From assembly GCF_003858655.1 (NCBI RefSeq), contig NZ_RQXV01000010.1:1-64000 (forward strand): a stretch of 64,000 nt of DNA, in the 5' to 3' direction. Numbering within the stretch: position 1 is the stretch's first letter; the number at the start of each line of letters is the position of its first letter. Both the position numbers and the translations under genes were made by a program. Shown one piece after another: positions 7,081-15,726 of the stretch. Source of the stretch: Amphritea balenae. Its GTDB lineage: Bacteria; Pseudomonadota; Gammaproteobacteria; Pseudomonadales; Balneatricaceae. The notes beneath the pieces were generated by a model. It saw only the letters and a program-made list of their open reading frames with translations. It did not search any database and was not told where the DNA came from.

Positions 7081-7172
7081 CCGATTTTTCTAACCACTAG
7101 TAAGCACGGAGTACGTTCTAGCAAGTCGCATAGCGGAGTTCTATCCACTCAAAAGCGTTGCTTTTGTTCTGG

Positions 7173-7778
7173 CTATTTGTCAGATTTATACTTCGGAATA
7201 ACCCCTTCCATTCCAACCTGCAATCGAGGACGATCAGCTTCTACTTCAGTCAAAGCATCAACCTCCTGCATAGTCGTCATACTGCGAACGGCCAGATTCT
7301 GGTACTGACGGGTGCCAGCAGACTTCCAGTCGACCTCTTTATCGGTCAGCTCTTTAATAATCTTCGCCGGTGAACCTGCAACCAGGGTTCGCGGTGCTAC
7401 TTCCATTTTTGCTTTAACGAATGACATCGCCGCAACAATTGAAGATTCACCTATCACTGCGCCATCCATAATGACTGAGTTCATACCGACCAGTGCGTTT
7501 TTGCCGATTACACAACCGTGCAACACTGCACCGTGGCCGATATGGCCGTCCTCTTCTACTACGGTATCGGTACCGGGAAAAGCGTGCATAACACAGGTAT
7601 CCTGCAGGTTTGCACCACGCTTCAGTTCCAAACGACCAAAATCACCGCGCAAACAGGCCGCAGGACCGATATAACAATCGGGACCGACAATCACATCACC
7701 GATCAGCACGGCGGTTGGGTGTACGAATGCGGTAGGATCTACTACCGGCGTAATGCCATCGATCGAATAGACTTTCAT
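7173..7778 (-). CDS. paaY: PaaY-type hexapeptide-repeat thioesterase
   Basis: The 201-aa product starts at MKVYSIDG (7778), with AGGGAA upstream; the longer in-frame start adds 15 unlikely residues. It is a left-handed beta-helix protein of the gamma-carbonic-anhydrase-like family, with repeats from about residue 15 to 145 ([45 protein letters not shown]) and a helical tail with the PaaY-typical pattern [10 protein letters not shown]. PaaY hydrolyses ring-opened CoA intermediates of phenylacetate degradation that would otherwise trap CoA. It is downstream of paaN on the same strand, though a terminator at 7824-7845 suggests a separate transcript. Confidence 0.9.
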   Translation of the reverse strand: MKVYSIDGITPVVDPTAFVHPTAVLIGDVIVGPDCYIGPAACLRGDFGRLELKRGANLQDTCVMHAFPGTDTVVEEDGHIGHGAVLHGCVIGKNALVGMNSVIMDGAVIGESSIVAAMSFVKAKMEVAPRTLVAGSPAKIIKELTDKEVDWKSAGTRQYQNLAVRSMTTMQEVDALTEVEADRPRLQVGMEGVIPKYKSDK

Positions 7779-7823
7779 TTTCTGTTCCCTATAGCCAGTT
7801 GGCAATCCCATTAAAATTGCCAC

Positions 7824-7845
7824 AAAAAAAGGAGCCGAAGCTCCC
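7824..7845 (-). terminator. Rho-independent terminator downstream of paaN
   Basis: On the minus strand GGAGC-TTCG-GCTCC is followed by T7. It lies between paaN and paaY, about 45 bases before the paaY start, and probably ends the paaN transcript. Confidence 0.85.
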
Positions 7846-7949
7846 TTTCATAATCTTGATTTCAATAATCAGGTAACTCTGCTTCAGCCTGTACTTTAGC
7901 TGATTTTAATATACAGGAATACCCTTATTTCGTATAACTAGCCTAACAC

Positions 7950-8160
7950 TACAAACGCTTCGTTAACGAAGCACTGTAGCTAAAATAGATAAACGTAATG
8001 AGCGTAACTTAGGCAAGGCGAAAGCTGATGAGACAGCGGAGCTTACATGTGTAAGTGAGCATGTATTCGCTCCGCTCCCCCTTCGGGCCGCACTAAAAGT
8101 GCGTTCTGGCAAAGCCAGTCAAATCAGCTTTCAACGCCGCATAAGCAAGCGCAATAGTTT
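7950..8160. repeat. Intergenic repeat copy 1, between paaY and paaN
   Basis: This noncoding block of about 210 bp shares ordered motifs with 9970-10204: GTAATGAGCG followed by a GGCAAGG segment, AGCGGAGCTTAC with a matching GTAAGT arm, CTTCGGGCCGC, and a terminal GCAAGCGCAATAGTTTA. The central inverted pair CTTAC/GTAAG resembles the core of enterobacterial ERIC-type elements, but homology is not claimed. It ends one base before the paaN stop codon. Confidence 0.6.
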
Positions 8161-8161
8161 A

Positions 8162-9829
8162 TCAGGCGTGCTTACGTGACTGGATTACCCTGAACCGATT
8201 CGCCACGTATGCCAGATCCGACAAACAAGCATTCGCCGCCGGGTTACAGCCCGTCGCATGGAAATCACTAAACGCTGCGCTCTGGTTCACGAAGACACCG
8301 CCGGTCAGGTTGCTCGACAGGGCAACACCGCAATCCAGTGCCGCTTCTTCGATCTGATCCAGCACCGCATCAGTCGTGGTGTAACAACCCATGGTGATCG
8401 CACCGTGGTTGCTAACCGCCTTATGTGCCAGCTCTACAGAGTGGTTAGTGCTGTCGGTCTTGATCAGGAAAGTGATCGGGCCGAACAACTCTTCCATGTA
8501 GGTATCTTCTTTATCTGCATCGATGCTCAGGATCAGCGGGCTACGCATGCGCGCCTCTTTGAACCACGGGTTCACCGGACGGTCAGAATCACGTACCACT
8601 GTACCCAGCGCTTTCGCGTTGTCGATACGCTTGTCGGTCACTTCTGCCTGGATACAACCTAAGACCATACCAGCACGTTCCGGATCAGACAGGAACTTGT
8701 CCAGACCGGTTGCCAGTGCGCTCGCTACATCATCAAAGCTCTTGTGGCCCTGATCTGTCTCGATACCACCGGCCGGGATGAAGATATCCTGCGGCGTGGT
8801 ACACATCTGGCCGGAATACAGGCTCAGAGTGAAGGACAGATTCTGAATCATGCCCTTAAAGTTGTCAGTGGAGTCGACAATAATGGTGTTTACACCGGCT
8901 TTCTCGGTATACACCTGAGCTTGTGGGCAGTTCTGCTCCAGCCAGTCACCGAAGGCGGTATTACCGGTAAAGTCGATCAGCTTAACGGCTGCGTGCTGAG
9001 CCAGCTCTTTAGTGCATGGCTGCGCCGGATCGGCATCGATAACCATCGATACGATGTGCGGCGGCAAGCCCTGCTCTTCTAATACCTCTTGTGCAATCTG
9101 GATAGAGATCGCTGCTGGCAGGATACCCGCTGGATGCGGTTTAACCACAACCGGGTTACCGGTAACCAGTGATGCGAACATACCCGGGTAAGTGTTCCAG
9201 GTTGGGAAAGTTGAACAACCAATCACCAGACCCACACCACGACCTACAACGGTAAATTTCTTATCCAGTACCAGTGGATCATGCTTGCCCTGGGGCTTAG
9301 TCCAGGTAGCAGCACCCGGTGCGCTGGTCATTGCTTCGTAGCCGTAAGCAACCGCTTCAAGACCACGGTCCTGAGCGTGTGGGCCACCGGCCTGGAAAGC
9401 CATCATAAAGCCCTGACCGGACGTGTGCATAACACCGTAACCGATTTCAAAGCTACGGGCGTTAATCCGCTTCAGAATCTCAAGGCAGATCCCTGCACGG
9501 GCATCAACACCGATATCACGCCATGCTTTCTGTGCGTCTTTCATCGCCGGCAGCAACACATCGATATCAACTGTCGGGTATTTTACGCCCAGATCAAAAC
9601 CGTACGGAGAGACTTCGCTACCCGCTTCACCGGTGATACCCGGCATCTTCAGTTCAAATGAGCCATTCAGGTGCGCTTTAAACGCTGCCTGACCATCTTT
9701 ATCGGCGGTCTCGCCGTACTTGCGCGGGCTCGGGCTTTCCGGGTACGGGCTCCAGTAATCACGGGTACGGATCGCTTTCAGTGCACCTTGTAACGTATCC
9801 TGATGCTGCTCAAACAATGACTGGCTCAT
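8162..9829 (-). CDS. paaN: PaaN phenylacetic acid degradation aldehyde dehydrogenase-like protein
   Basis: The 555-aa product is the usual PaaN length. It carries the aldehyde dehydrogenase superfamily fold, with the cofactor-binding segment around GVGLVIGCSTFPTWNTYPG and NPVVVKPHP and the catalytic Cys region SLYSGQMCTTPQD at about residues 340-352. PaaN is the ring-opening-step protein described in phenylacetate and related aromatic catabolism. The start at 9829 gives the family-typical N-terminus. It is flanked on both sides by the two intergenic repeats. The rest of the paa operon (paaABCDE, paaFGH, paaK) is not in this window. Confidence 0.92.
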   Translation of the reverse strand: MSQSLFEQHQDTLQGALKAIRTRDYWSPYPESPSPRKYGETADKDGQAAFKAHLNGSFELKMPGITGEAGSEVSPYGFDLGVKYPTVDIDVLLPAMKDAQKAWRDIGVDARAGICLEILKRINARSFEIGYGVMHTSGQGFMMAFQAGGPHAQDRGLEAVAYGYEAMTSAPGAATWTKPQGKHDPLVLDKKFTVVGRGVGLVIGCSTFPTWNTYPGMFASLVTGNPVVVKPHPAGILPAAISIQIAQEVLEEQGLPPHIVSMVIDADPAQPCTKELAQHAAVKLIDFTGNTAFGDWLEQNCPQAQVYTEKAGVNTIIVDSTDNFKGMIQNLSFTLSLYSGQMCTTPQDIFIPAGGIETDQGHKSFDDVASALATGLDKFLSDPERAGMVLGCIQAEVTDKRIDNAKALGTVVRDSDRPVNPWFKEARMRSPLILSIDADKEDTYMEELFGPITFLIKTDSTNHSVELAHKAVSNHGAITMGCYTTTDAVLDQIEEAALDCGVALSSNLTGGVFVNQSAAFSDFHATGCNPAANACLSDLAYVANRFRVIQSRKHA

Positions 9830-9882
9830 AATAGTTCTCTTTTCCGTTTTGAAACCTGCTAACGGGTTTCTTTTTAAGCAAA

Positions 9883-9904
9883 AGGCCGTGTCGATGACAC
9901 AGCC
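9883..9904 (-). terminator. Hairpin upstream of paaN
   Basis: On the minus strand GGCTGTGTC-ATC-GACACGGCC is followed by TTTT, 54 bases before the paaN start. A second stem, GAAACC/GGTTTC, followed on the + strand by T5 (9851-9875), lies between it and the gene. These could end the flavodoxin transcript or act as leader structures for paaN. Confidence 0.6.
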
Positions 9905-9969
9905 TCACTGTATTTGGTTATCTATTTGTATCGTAATATATAGCACTAGGCTTTAGGTTCACATCAAAA

Positions 9970-10204
9970 TCTTAAAGCGTTATAACCGAGCGCAGTAGCT
10001 TTAATTAAAGTAAAGAATGCTGTTTAAGCGTTATGAGCGCAGCGTAGACAAGGAATAAAATTAGCTTGATAGCGGAGCTTACGACTGTAAGTATTCGCGT
10101 TGCTCACCCTAAAGGGCCGCCCTTTGGACGTTGTGACAGTAAACTGTCGCTGAGCAGATTAAGCTGATTTTTGACGCGGTATCCGCCAGCGCAATAGCTT
10201 AAAC
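9970..10204. repeat. Intergenic repeat copy 2, between paaN and the flavodoxin gene
   Basis: This is a direct-orientation relative of 7950-8160: GTTATGAGCG and a GACAAGG segment, AGCGGAGCTTAC with GTAAGT, AAAGGGCCGC, and the terminal CAGCGCAATAGCTTAA. Similarity is patchy but the motif order is the same. No open frame or known RNA is visible. Confidence 0.6.
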
Positions 10205-10211
10205 AGTATTC

Positions 10212-10658
10212 TTATAGTTCTGACATGAACTCTTTAGCCCAGTCCAATGCATCCTCATCTGGCAGCGGCTGCGTACAGGCATCGATCTCTAACCGCTCAC
10301 CTACACGAACGGCACCACGGGCAGCAAACACCGCATCCATATCTTTACCGGCCTGACAGAAGGTCTGATGATAGGTCTGATCACCTAACGCCACGATACC
10401 GTATTTGATATGAGAGAGGTCCATATCGCCCTCTTTCAGTGCATCATGCAGAGGGATAATGTTATCCGGCAGCTCACCATCACCGTGGGTAGAGCAGCAA
10501 ATAATCAGAATTTCACGGCTGGCCAGATCCAGTTCATCGGCTTCCGGCTCTTCATGAACTACTACATCATGATCCATACCCAGCTCATCACTCAGGGTAT
10601 CTGCAACCATCTGGGCATTGCCGGATTCAGTTCCTACCAGGATAGCGATATCAGCCAT
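10212..10658 (-). CDS. Flavodoxin-family protein
   Basis: The 148-aa product begins at MADIAILVG (10658), with GAGAGGA 5 bases upstream. It has the short-chain flavodoxin fold with the FMN phosphate loop VGTESGNAQ (about 8-16), the isoalloxazine loop STHGDGELPDN (about 56-66) and the YGIVALGDQTYHQTFCQAG segment. It is closest in style to MioC/sulfite-reductase-type flavodoxins. It is a likely single-electron carrier; the partner is not identifiable. It is divergent from the PaaA-like gene. Confidence 0.88.
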   Translation of the reverse strand: MADIAILVGTESGNAQMVADTLSDELGMDHDVVVHEEPEADELDLASREILIICCSTHGDGELPDNIIPLHDALKEGDMDLSHIKYGIVALGDQTYHQTFCQAGKDMDAVFAARGAVRVGERLEIDACTQPLPDEDALDWAKEFMSEL

Positions 10659-10951
10659 AATTCCTCTCACACTATTATTCTAAGGGTCTTAATCGATGCA
10701 GTATCTTGCTTAAGGCTTACTGTATTAAGACATAGGGTATCTTGCTTATTAAAACCAACGATACACCAAACAAAGTGATACGGAAAGAGCAATTATTATC
10801 ATTTGTATTGTATCTCTTTATGTTTTTGCGTTAATCTAATAAACATTAAAGTAAGCAGTCTGTATCTGACCATTGAACAGACAGATAATTAACTCTGGAT
10901 GCTGCACTTGTTTAAGCATCTGAATGCTCTGCAAATAATAGAGAGGCTTCT

Positions 10952-11731
10952 ATGGCGATGGACGACAAAGCTCTACTGGAAAATGATCTGATCGAGCGTA
11001 TAAGCAAGGGAGATAAAATTCAGCAAGGTGAAACACTGCCTGCTGGCTACCGTTCTGAACTGCTGCGCCTGATGGTGGTATTTGTTGATTCTCAGCTGGC
11101 CGGCGCCGCCGGTTTTGCCAATATGATCAACTTCGGACCGGGCTTACGTGAACGACGTAACGCAGCTCAGATTGTTGCTGATCGTTTTGATCATGCCGAG
11201 AAGGTTCTTGATCTGTTAAAAGAGTTTAACGTTGAACCTCGCCTGTATGTCTCTTCACATGCATGGTCTTCCCGTCTGGATCGTACCATCGACCTGGGTA
11301 ATCGTCGTATTGGTGGCGATAAGCGCCTGAACGTCTTTCACTACCCTATTGAGGGCTGGGTAGATGCATTAGTGCTGAACATGCTGATGGGTACCGCCTC
11401 TGTAGTGCAGCTGGGCGAACTGCGCCACGCATCATACGCACCACTAGCAGCAGCGATGACCGACATTGTTAAGTCAGAACAGTCTCATATTGAGATCGGT
11501 GAAAAAGGTCTGCAGGACGCCATTGATCATGATGGTTTAGCCGCAGCACAAGCAGCCGTTGAGTATTGGTATCCGCGAGTAGCAGCCACCTTTGGCCGAT
11601 CTGACTCTGAGCATACTGCTCGCTTCAAACAGTTTGGCCTGATGAAGCAAGCCAACGACGAGCGTCAGGCGGCCTGGGAAGGACAAGTTAACGATATATT
11701 GGGTCGACTGGGTCTGGAAACGCCAGCCTGA
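10952..11731 (+). CDS. PaaA/PaaC-family ferritin-like protein
   Basis: The 259-aa helical protein resembles the phenylacetyl-CoA epoxidase PaaA/PaaC family (Pfam Phenylacetic acid catabolic), especially PaaA in the region DIVKSEQSHIEIGEKGL, whose ExxH (EQSH) would bind iron. The first expected ExxH reads RFDH, with an Asp four residues before the His, so the di-iron site may be incomplete or built differently. It is not part of a paaABCDE operon here; it stands alone, followed by its own terminator, and lies near paaN and paaY. Function within aromatic catabolism is an inference from family and neighbourhood. Confidence 0.72.
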   Translation: MAMDDKALLENDLIERISKGDKIQQGETLPAGYRSELLRLMVVFVDSQLAGAAGFANMINFGPGLRERRNAAQIVADRFDHAEKVLDLLKEFNVEPRLYVSSHAWSSRLDRTIDLGNRRIGGDKRLNVFHYPIEGWVDALVLNMLMGTASVVQLGELRHASYAPLAAAMTDIVKSEQSHIEIGEKGLQDAIDHDGLAAAQAAVEYWYPRVAATFGRSDSEHTARFKQFGLMKQANDERQAAWEGQVNDILGRLGLETPA

Positions 11732-11826
11732 ACGCCCAGCTCCTGGCCCTTGAAAACGAGCCGGGATAAAAAGTTTCACTTGGTTTTTAATGCGATCTTC
11801 ACAAATCAGTTAAAAACATGCCCTTT

Positions 11827-11853
11827 TGGCAGACCCCTGGTCTGCCATTTTTT
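11827..11853 (+). terminator. Rho-independent terminator
   Basis: A perfect 9-bp stem TGGCAGACC/GGTCTGCCA with loop CCT is followed by T6. It ends the PaaA-like transcript. Confidence 0.93.
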
Positions 11854-12013
11854 ATTTCTGATTGCATTAGCGCCCCGAAAAACACATTTGAGCCTTTTAC
11901 AGAGATAGCCAATCAACTGATCTGGGTATATTCTGATGCCCGATAATTCATTAGTAAGAAAAGCTCTGCTAAATAAGCTTTTCTGGTAAGCCCTGTCGTA
12001 GCGGAGATTGTTT

Positions 12014-12559
12014 ATGCTTATTTACCCAAATTCCTCTTGCCTGCTGGTCGTTGATATCCAGGAAAAACTGGTTCCGGCGGTACATGAAAATGAAGCTCTG
12101 ATTGCCAATACTCGCTGGCTGGCTGAGGTCGCTAAACTGGCTGGCGTACCTGTATTAACTTCGGAGCAGTATCCTCAGGGGCTAGGCCGAACAGTGGAAC
12201 AGCTACGGGATGTATTGCCTGACGACGGTTATATGGAGAAACTTCACTTCTCCTGTATGTCTGATCCTTCCTGCAATGAGAAGATTAACAGTATTCGCCC
12301 GAACCAGGTCATCATCGTCGGTATGGAGGCCCATGTCTGCGTTCTGCAAACGGCTATTCAGTTAAAACAGCAAGCGCGTGAAGTTTATGTGGTTGCCGAC
12401 TGTGTTTCATCCCGCAACCCAGAGGATAAAGCGATGGCACTGGAGCGGATGCGTCATTGCGGCATCCATATAGTGACTAAAGAGATGGTCGGCTTTGAAT
12501 GGATGCAACAATCGGGCACGCCTGAATTCAAAGAATTCAGTATGAACTATCTGCGTTAA
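12014..12559 (+). CDS. Isochorismatase-family cysteine hydrolase
   Basis: The 181-aa product starts at the ATG at 12014, with GGAG 8 bases upstream; a TTG two codons earlier is possible. It has the cysteine-hydrolase fold and the expected catalytic triad: Asp in LLVVDIQEKL, Lys in MEKLHFSC and Cys in MEAHVCVLQTA. It resembles the YcaC/nicotinamidase-related group without diagnostic substrate residues. It has its own terminator and no operon partner, so the substrate is unknown. Confidence 0.88.
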   Translation: MLIYPNSSCLLVVDIQEKLVPAVHENEALIANTRWLAEVAKLAGVPVLTSEQYPQGLGRTVEQLRDVLPDDGYMEKLHFSCMSDPSCNEKINSIRPNQVIIVGMEAHVCVLQTAIQLKQQAREVYVVADCVSSRNPEDKAMALERMRHCGIHIVTKEMVGFEWMQQSGTPEFKEFSMNYLR

Positions 12560-12576
12560 GCCGATTTTGAGTTGAT

Positions 12577-12602
12577 AAAAGAGCCTTAATGGCTCTTTTT
12601 TT
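12577..12602 (+). terminator. Rho-independent terminator
   Basis: AGAGCC-TTAAT-GGCTCT is followed by T7, 18 bases after the isochorismatase-family stop codon. Confidence 0.92.
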
Positions 12603-12637
12603 ATTCTGGATTTTAAGTGTTAAGTGCTGAGCCAAAC

Positions 12638-13552
12638 CTACAAACTTATCTGGTCAGATAACGACTCCGCTGAACTTTCGATAATATCGACCAGGCTTTT
12701 GGCGGCGGTTGAAAGCGGATAGCGTTTACGGGTAACGATACCAACCGGCCGGGACATGATCGGCGTAACTAGCTCCCGGCACTCCGCACCTAACTCCCGC
12801 ATCTGCTGTATACACAGTGAAGGCACGGCGCTGACGCCCAACCCGGTCGCCACCATCCGTCCGATAGTGGCTAACTGATGAGTTTCAAACTCTGGCGCTA
12901 CCTGCATCCCTAATTGACGTAATTTATTTTCAATCAACAAGCGGATACTGGAAGGACGCTGCAGCGCGATAAAGTCATCTTTAAGTAACGCCTGCCAGGG
13001 GATAGATTCCCGTGTCGCTAGCTGATGCTGGGGATGAATAACCGCAACAAAACGATCATCAAATAATGGGGTGAAGGCCAGATCTTCAGAGCGCCCCGGA
13101 TCAAAGGTTATGCCAACTTCCACCACGCCATTGCGCACCATATCGACAACATCTTCCGCAATAACATCGTTTATAGTAACGCTGACATTGGGATACAGAT
13201 TACGATAATCGCCGATAATCTTAGGTAACAGGCTACTTGCAAAGGAAGGCATGGTTGCCAGTACAACACGACCACGATTCAGTGCAAATCGCTGTTGAAG
13301 ATCATCCAGCGCCGCATCCCACTCGTGCAACATTTTTTGCGCAACCGGATAAAACTCTTCACCTTCCGGCGTGAGTGCCATGGCCCGGGTTGTTCGACTG
13401 AAAAGCGCCCCTCCTACCTCCTCTTCAAGATTTTTTATCGCAATACTTAGTGCCGGTTGCGACAGATGAACCTGCACACAAGCTTCTGTAAAACTTTGTG
13501 TACGTGCTACTGCTACAAAGGCTCGCAGCTGTTTTAGTGTGATATTTACCAT
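12638..13552 (-). CDS. LysR-family transcriptional regulator
   Basis: The 304-aa product is typical LTTR length. The N-terminal winged helix-turn-helix (about residues 5-62) includes the SFTEACVQVHLSQPALSIAI recognition region, and the periplasmic-binding-like effector domain spans about 90-295. It is divergent from scoAB with a 210-bp intergenic region, the usual LysR arrangement, so it is a good candidate regulator of scoAB. The inducer is not predictable. Confidence 0.9.
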   Translation of the reverse strand: MVNITLKQLRAFVAVARTQSFTEACVQVHLSQPALSIAIKNLEEEVGGALFSRTTRAMALTPEGEEFYPVAQKMLHEWDAALDDLQQRFALNRGRVVLATMPSFASSLLPKIIGDYRNLYPNVSVTINDVIAEDVVDMVRNGVVEVGITFDPGRSEDLAFTPLFDDRFVAVIHPQHQLATRESIPWQALLKDDFIALQRPSSIRLLIENKLRQLGMQVAPEFETHQLATIGRMVATGLGVSAVPSLCIQQMRELGAECRELVTPIMSRPVGIVTRKRYPLSTAAKSLVDIIESSAESLSDQISL

Positions 13553-13762
13553 GCAAGCCCCAACACTTATAAAGAAAGTAAATAAATACTTTAAATCATT
13601 AAATTTGATAAATAATACGCAGTATATGAGACTTAGATAACTCTTTAAACAGGTATCTGGTGTTCTGGTCTCAGAACAGTCCCCCCAGATACCGCCCTAT
13701 AACAAGGGGATCTGCTGCACAGCAACGGTTCCTAAGAATAAAAGCAAAAGTGGAGTGGCAAA

Positions 13763-14464
13763 ATGTCGGGTTTCAACAAAGTTGTAAACAGCTACGAAGA
13801 AGCGATGGCCGGTCTGGAAGATGGCATGACGGTAATCGCGGGCGGCTTTGGTCTCTGTGGTATCCCTGAGAATCTGATCGCGGAAATCAAGAAGAAAGGC
13901 ACCAGAGAGCTGACCTTTGTATCCAATAACTGCGGTGTAGACGATTTCGGTCTGGGCGTGCTGCTGGTTGATCGTCAGATTAAGAAGATGATCTCCTCCT
14001 ACGTGGGTGAAAACGCGCTGTTTGAAAAACAGTTACTGGCAGGCGAACTGGAAGTAGAACTGACACCACAAGGCACACTTGCTGAAAAAATGCGTGCAGG
14101 CGGTGCGGGTATCCCTGCATTTTTCACGGCTACCGGCTACGGCACGCCCGTAGGCGAAGGTAAAGAAGTACGTGAATTCAATGGCCGTAATTACATTATG
14201 GAAGAATCCATCACCGGTGATTTTGCCATAGTAAAAGGCTGGAAAGCCGATACATACGGTAACGTTATCTACCGTGATACAGCGCAGAACTTTAACCCGA
14301 TGGCTGCGACCGCCGGTAAAATCACGGTTGTTGAAGTAGAAGAAATTGTCGAGCCTGGTGAACTGAGTCCAACAGAGATTCAGACCCCTGGAATCTACGT
14401 TAACCGCGTAATTAAGGGCACCTTTGAGAAACGTATCGAGCAACGCACCGTGCGTCAGGGCTGA
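13763..14464 (+). CDS. scoA: Succinyl-CoA:3-ketoacid CoA-transferase subunit A
   Basis: The 233-aa family I CoA-transferase alpha subunit has the glycine loop [13 protein letters not shown] (about residues 29-41) and the [15 protein letters not shown] segment. It activates acetoacetate (or a related 3-oxoacid) with succinyl-CoA, feeding ketone bodies or beta-ketoadipate-type products into acetyl-CoA. GGAG precedes the ATG by 8 bases. It is followed by scoB after 86 bp. A role for 3-oxoadipate (PcaI/CatI) cannot be excluded from sequence alone. Confidence 0.9.
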   Translation: MSGFNKVVNSYEEAMAGLEDGMTVIAGGFGLCGIPENLIAEIKKKGTRELTFVSNNCGVDDFGLGVLLVDRQIKKMISSYVGENALFEKQLLAGELEVELTPQGTLAEKMRAGGAGIPAFFTATGYGTPVGEGKEVREFNGRNYIMEESITGDFAIVKGWKADTYGNVIYRDTAQNFNPMAATAGKITVVEVEEIVEPGELSPTEIQTPGIYVNRVIKGTFEKRIEQRTVRQG

Positions 14465-14550
14465 TACTGAATTTCATTTAACGGCAACAAACACTAATTT
14501 TTCAAATAGCGGTCCCTGGCTGACGGCTATTGAGGAACAGAGGAAAGACA

Positions 14551-15210
14551 ATGGCACTCTCTCGTGAACAGATGGCACAACGTGTAGCCCGCGAACTACA
14601 AGATGGCTTTTATGTAAATCTGGGAATCGGTATCCCTACCCTGGTAGCAAACTTCATCCCTGAAGGTATGGAAGTAATGCTGCAATCGGAAAACGGTCTT
14701 TTAGGTATGGGCCAGTTTCCTACCGAAGATGAAATCGATGCCGATATGATTAACGCAGGTAAGCAAACAGTAACGGCTGTAACCGGCGCATCTATTTTCT
14801 CATCGGCTGAATCATTCGCTATGATCCGCGGTGGTCATGTAGATCTGACCGTCCTTGGTGCATTCGAATGTGACGTAAACGGCAATATCGCTTCGTGGAT
14901 GATTCCGGGTAAGCTGATCAAAGGTATGGGCGGCGCGATGGACCTGGTTGCCGGCGCTGACAACATTATCGTCACTATGACCCATGCATCTAAGCATGGC
15001 GAGTCTAAGCTGCTGACCAACTGCTCTCTGCCTCTAACCGGCCAGGGCTGCATCAAGAAAGTTCTGACTGACCTGGCTTACCTTGAAATTGCCGATGGTG
15101 CATTCCACCTGAAAGAGCGTGCACCGGGCGTCTCGGTTGAAGAGATCATCGAGAAGACTGAAGGAAAACTGATCGTACCTGATCACGTACCTGAAATGAC
15201 TTTTGCTTAA
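14551..15210 (+). CDS. scoB: Succinyl-CoA:3-ketoacid CoA-transferase subunit B
   Basis: The 219-aa product starts at the ATG at 14551 (MALSREQMAQ), with AGAGGAAAG upstream; an in-frame start 21 bases earlier is less likely. The beta subunit contains the catalytic glutamate in SENGLLGMG (about residue 46), which forms the CoA thioester intermediate, and GGHVDLTVLGAFECD. It is co-transcribed with scoA and ends at a strong terminator shared with the convergent cytochrome gene. Confidence 0.92.
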   Translation: MALSREQMAQRVARELQDGFYVNLGIGIPTLVANFIPEGMEVMLQSENGLLGMGQFPTEDEIDADMINAGKQTVTAVTGASIFSSAESFAMIRGGHVDLTVLGAFECDVNGNIASWMIPGKLIKGMGGAMDLVAGADNIIVTMTHASKHGESKLLTNCSLPLTGQGCIKKVLTDLAYLEIADGAFHLKERAPGVSVEEIIEKTEGKLIVPDHVPEMTFA

Positions 15211-15237
15211 AAGCAAAAGCCAGATCAGCTTACAAAT

Positions 15238-15269
15238 AAAAAACGCGTCTTATTAGACGCGTTTTTTTA
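15238..15269. terminator. Bidirectional terminator between scoB and the cytochrome gene
   Basis: A 10-bp stem AAACGCGTCT/AGACGCGTTT with loop TATT has A- and T-tracts on either side, between two convergent genes. Confidence 0.94.
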
Positions 15270-15282
15270 TAAATGTAATTCT

Positions 15283-15615
15283 TTATTCAGCGGACTTAGC
15301 AAACTTATAATATTCCCGGTTCATATAAGCGGCGACATCGGCAACATCTTCCGGGAACCAGCCCACATCAAGGTTAGTATTACAACCTTCGACCTGAGCC
15401 TCGAGCTTAGCGTAAGTTGTTACCTTACGGTCACTGCGTTCGTAAAATGCAGTATCGTGACAGGTTTCACAGCTAATATCGGTACGATGTTCACCTTGAT
15501 AATCCCGTTCAATCTGAACATCATCGTAAAGTTCTTTGCCGCTATCGGCATCAACCGCCAACAAAGGCCCCGCCATCAGCATCAGGGCTGTAGCAGCAAG
15601 CACAGCATTTTTCAT
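15283..15615 (-). CDS. Periplasmic monohaem c-type cytochrome
   Basis: The 110-aa product has a Sec signal peptide (MKNAVLAATALMLMAGPLLA, cut near residue 20-23), and the mature chain has one CxxCH haem-attachment motif, CETCH, at about residue 50. A methionine in YMNREYY near the C-terminus may be the distal haem ligand. It lies directly downstream of dsbD on the same strand, about 110 bp away; DsbD supplies reductant for cytochrome c maturation, so co-location is sensible. The specific electron-transfer partner is unknown. Confidence 0.85.
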   Translation of the reverse strand: MKNAVLAATALMLMAGPLLAVDADSGKELYDDVQIERDYQGEHRTDISCETCHDTAFYERSDRKVTTYAKLEAQVEGCNTNLDVGWFPEDVADVAAYMNREYYKFAKSAE

Positions 15616-15683
15616 ACATTCCTCCTTGAGGTTCTTATTATCAGGAAGATAAGCAGAATAAGACTGCCAGACAACACTCCCTG

Positions 15684-15726
15684 TCAGGAACCTGCGAAGA
15701 AACGTATAGAGCTTGTTCGCAGGTCC
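15684..15726. repeat. Short relative of the MITE termini, at the dsbD stop codon
   Basis: Inverted ends GGAACCTGCGAA and TTCGCAGGTCC are separated by about 20 bp and abut the dsbD stop. They match the terminal inverted repeats of the 31607-31869 element (GGAACCTGCGAACAAG), and CTTGTTCGCAGG is shared exactly. It is either a deleted copy of that element or a hairpin recruited as a terminator. Confidence 0.65.
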
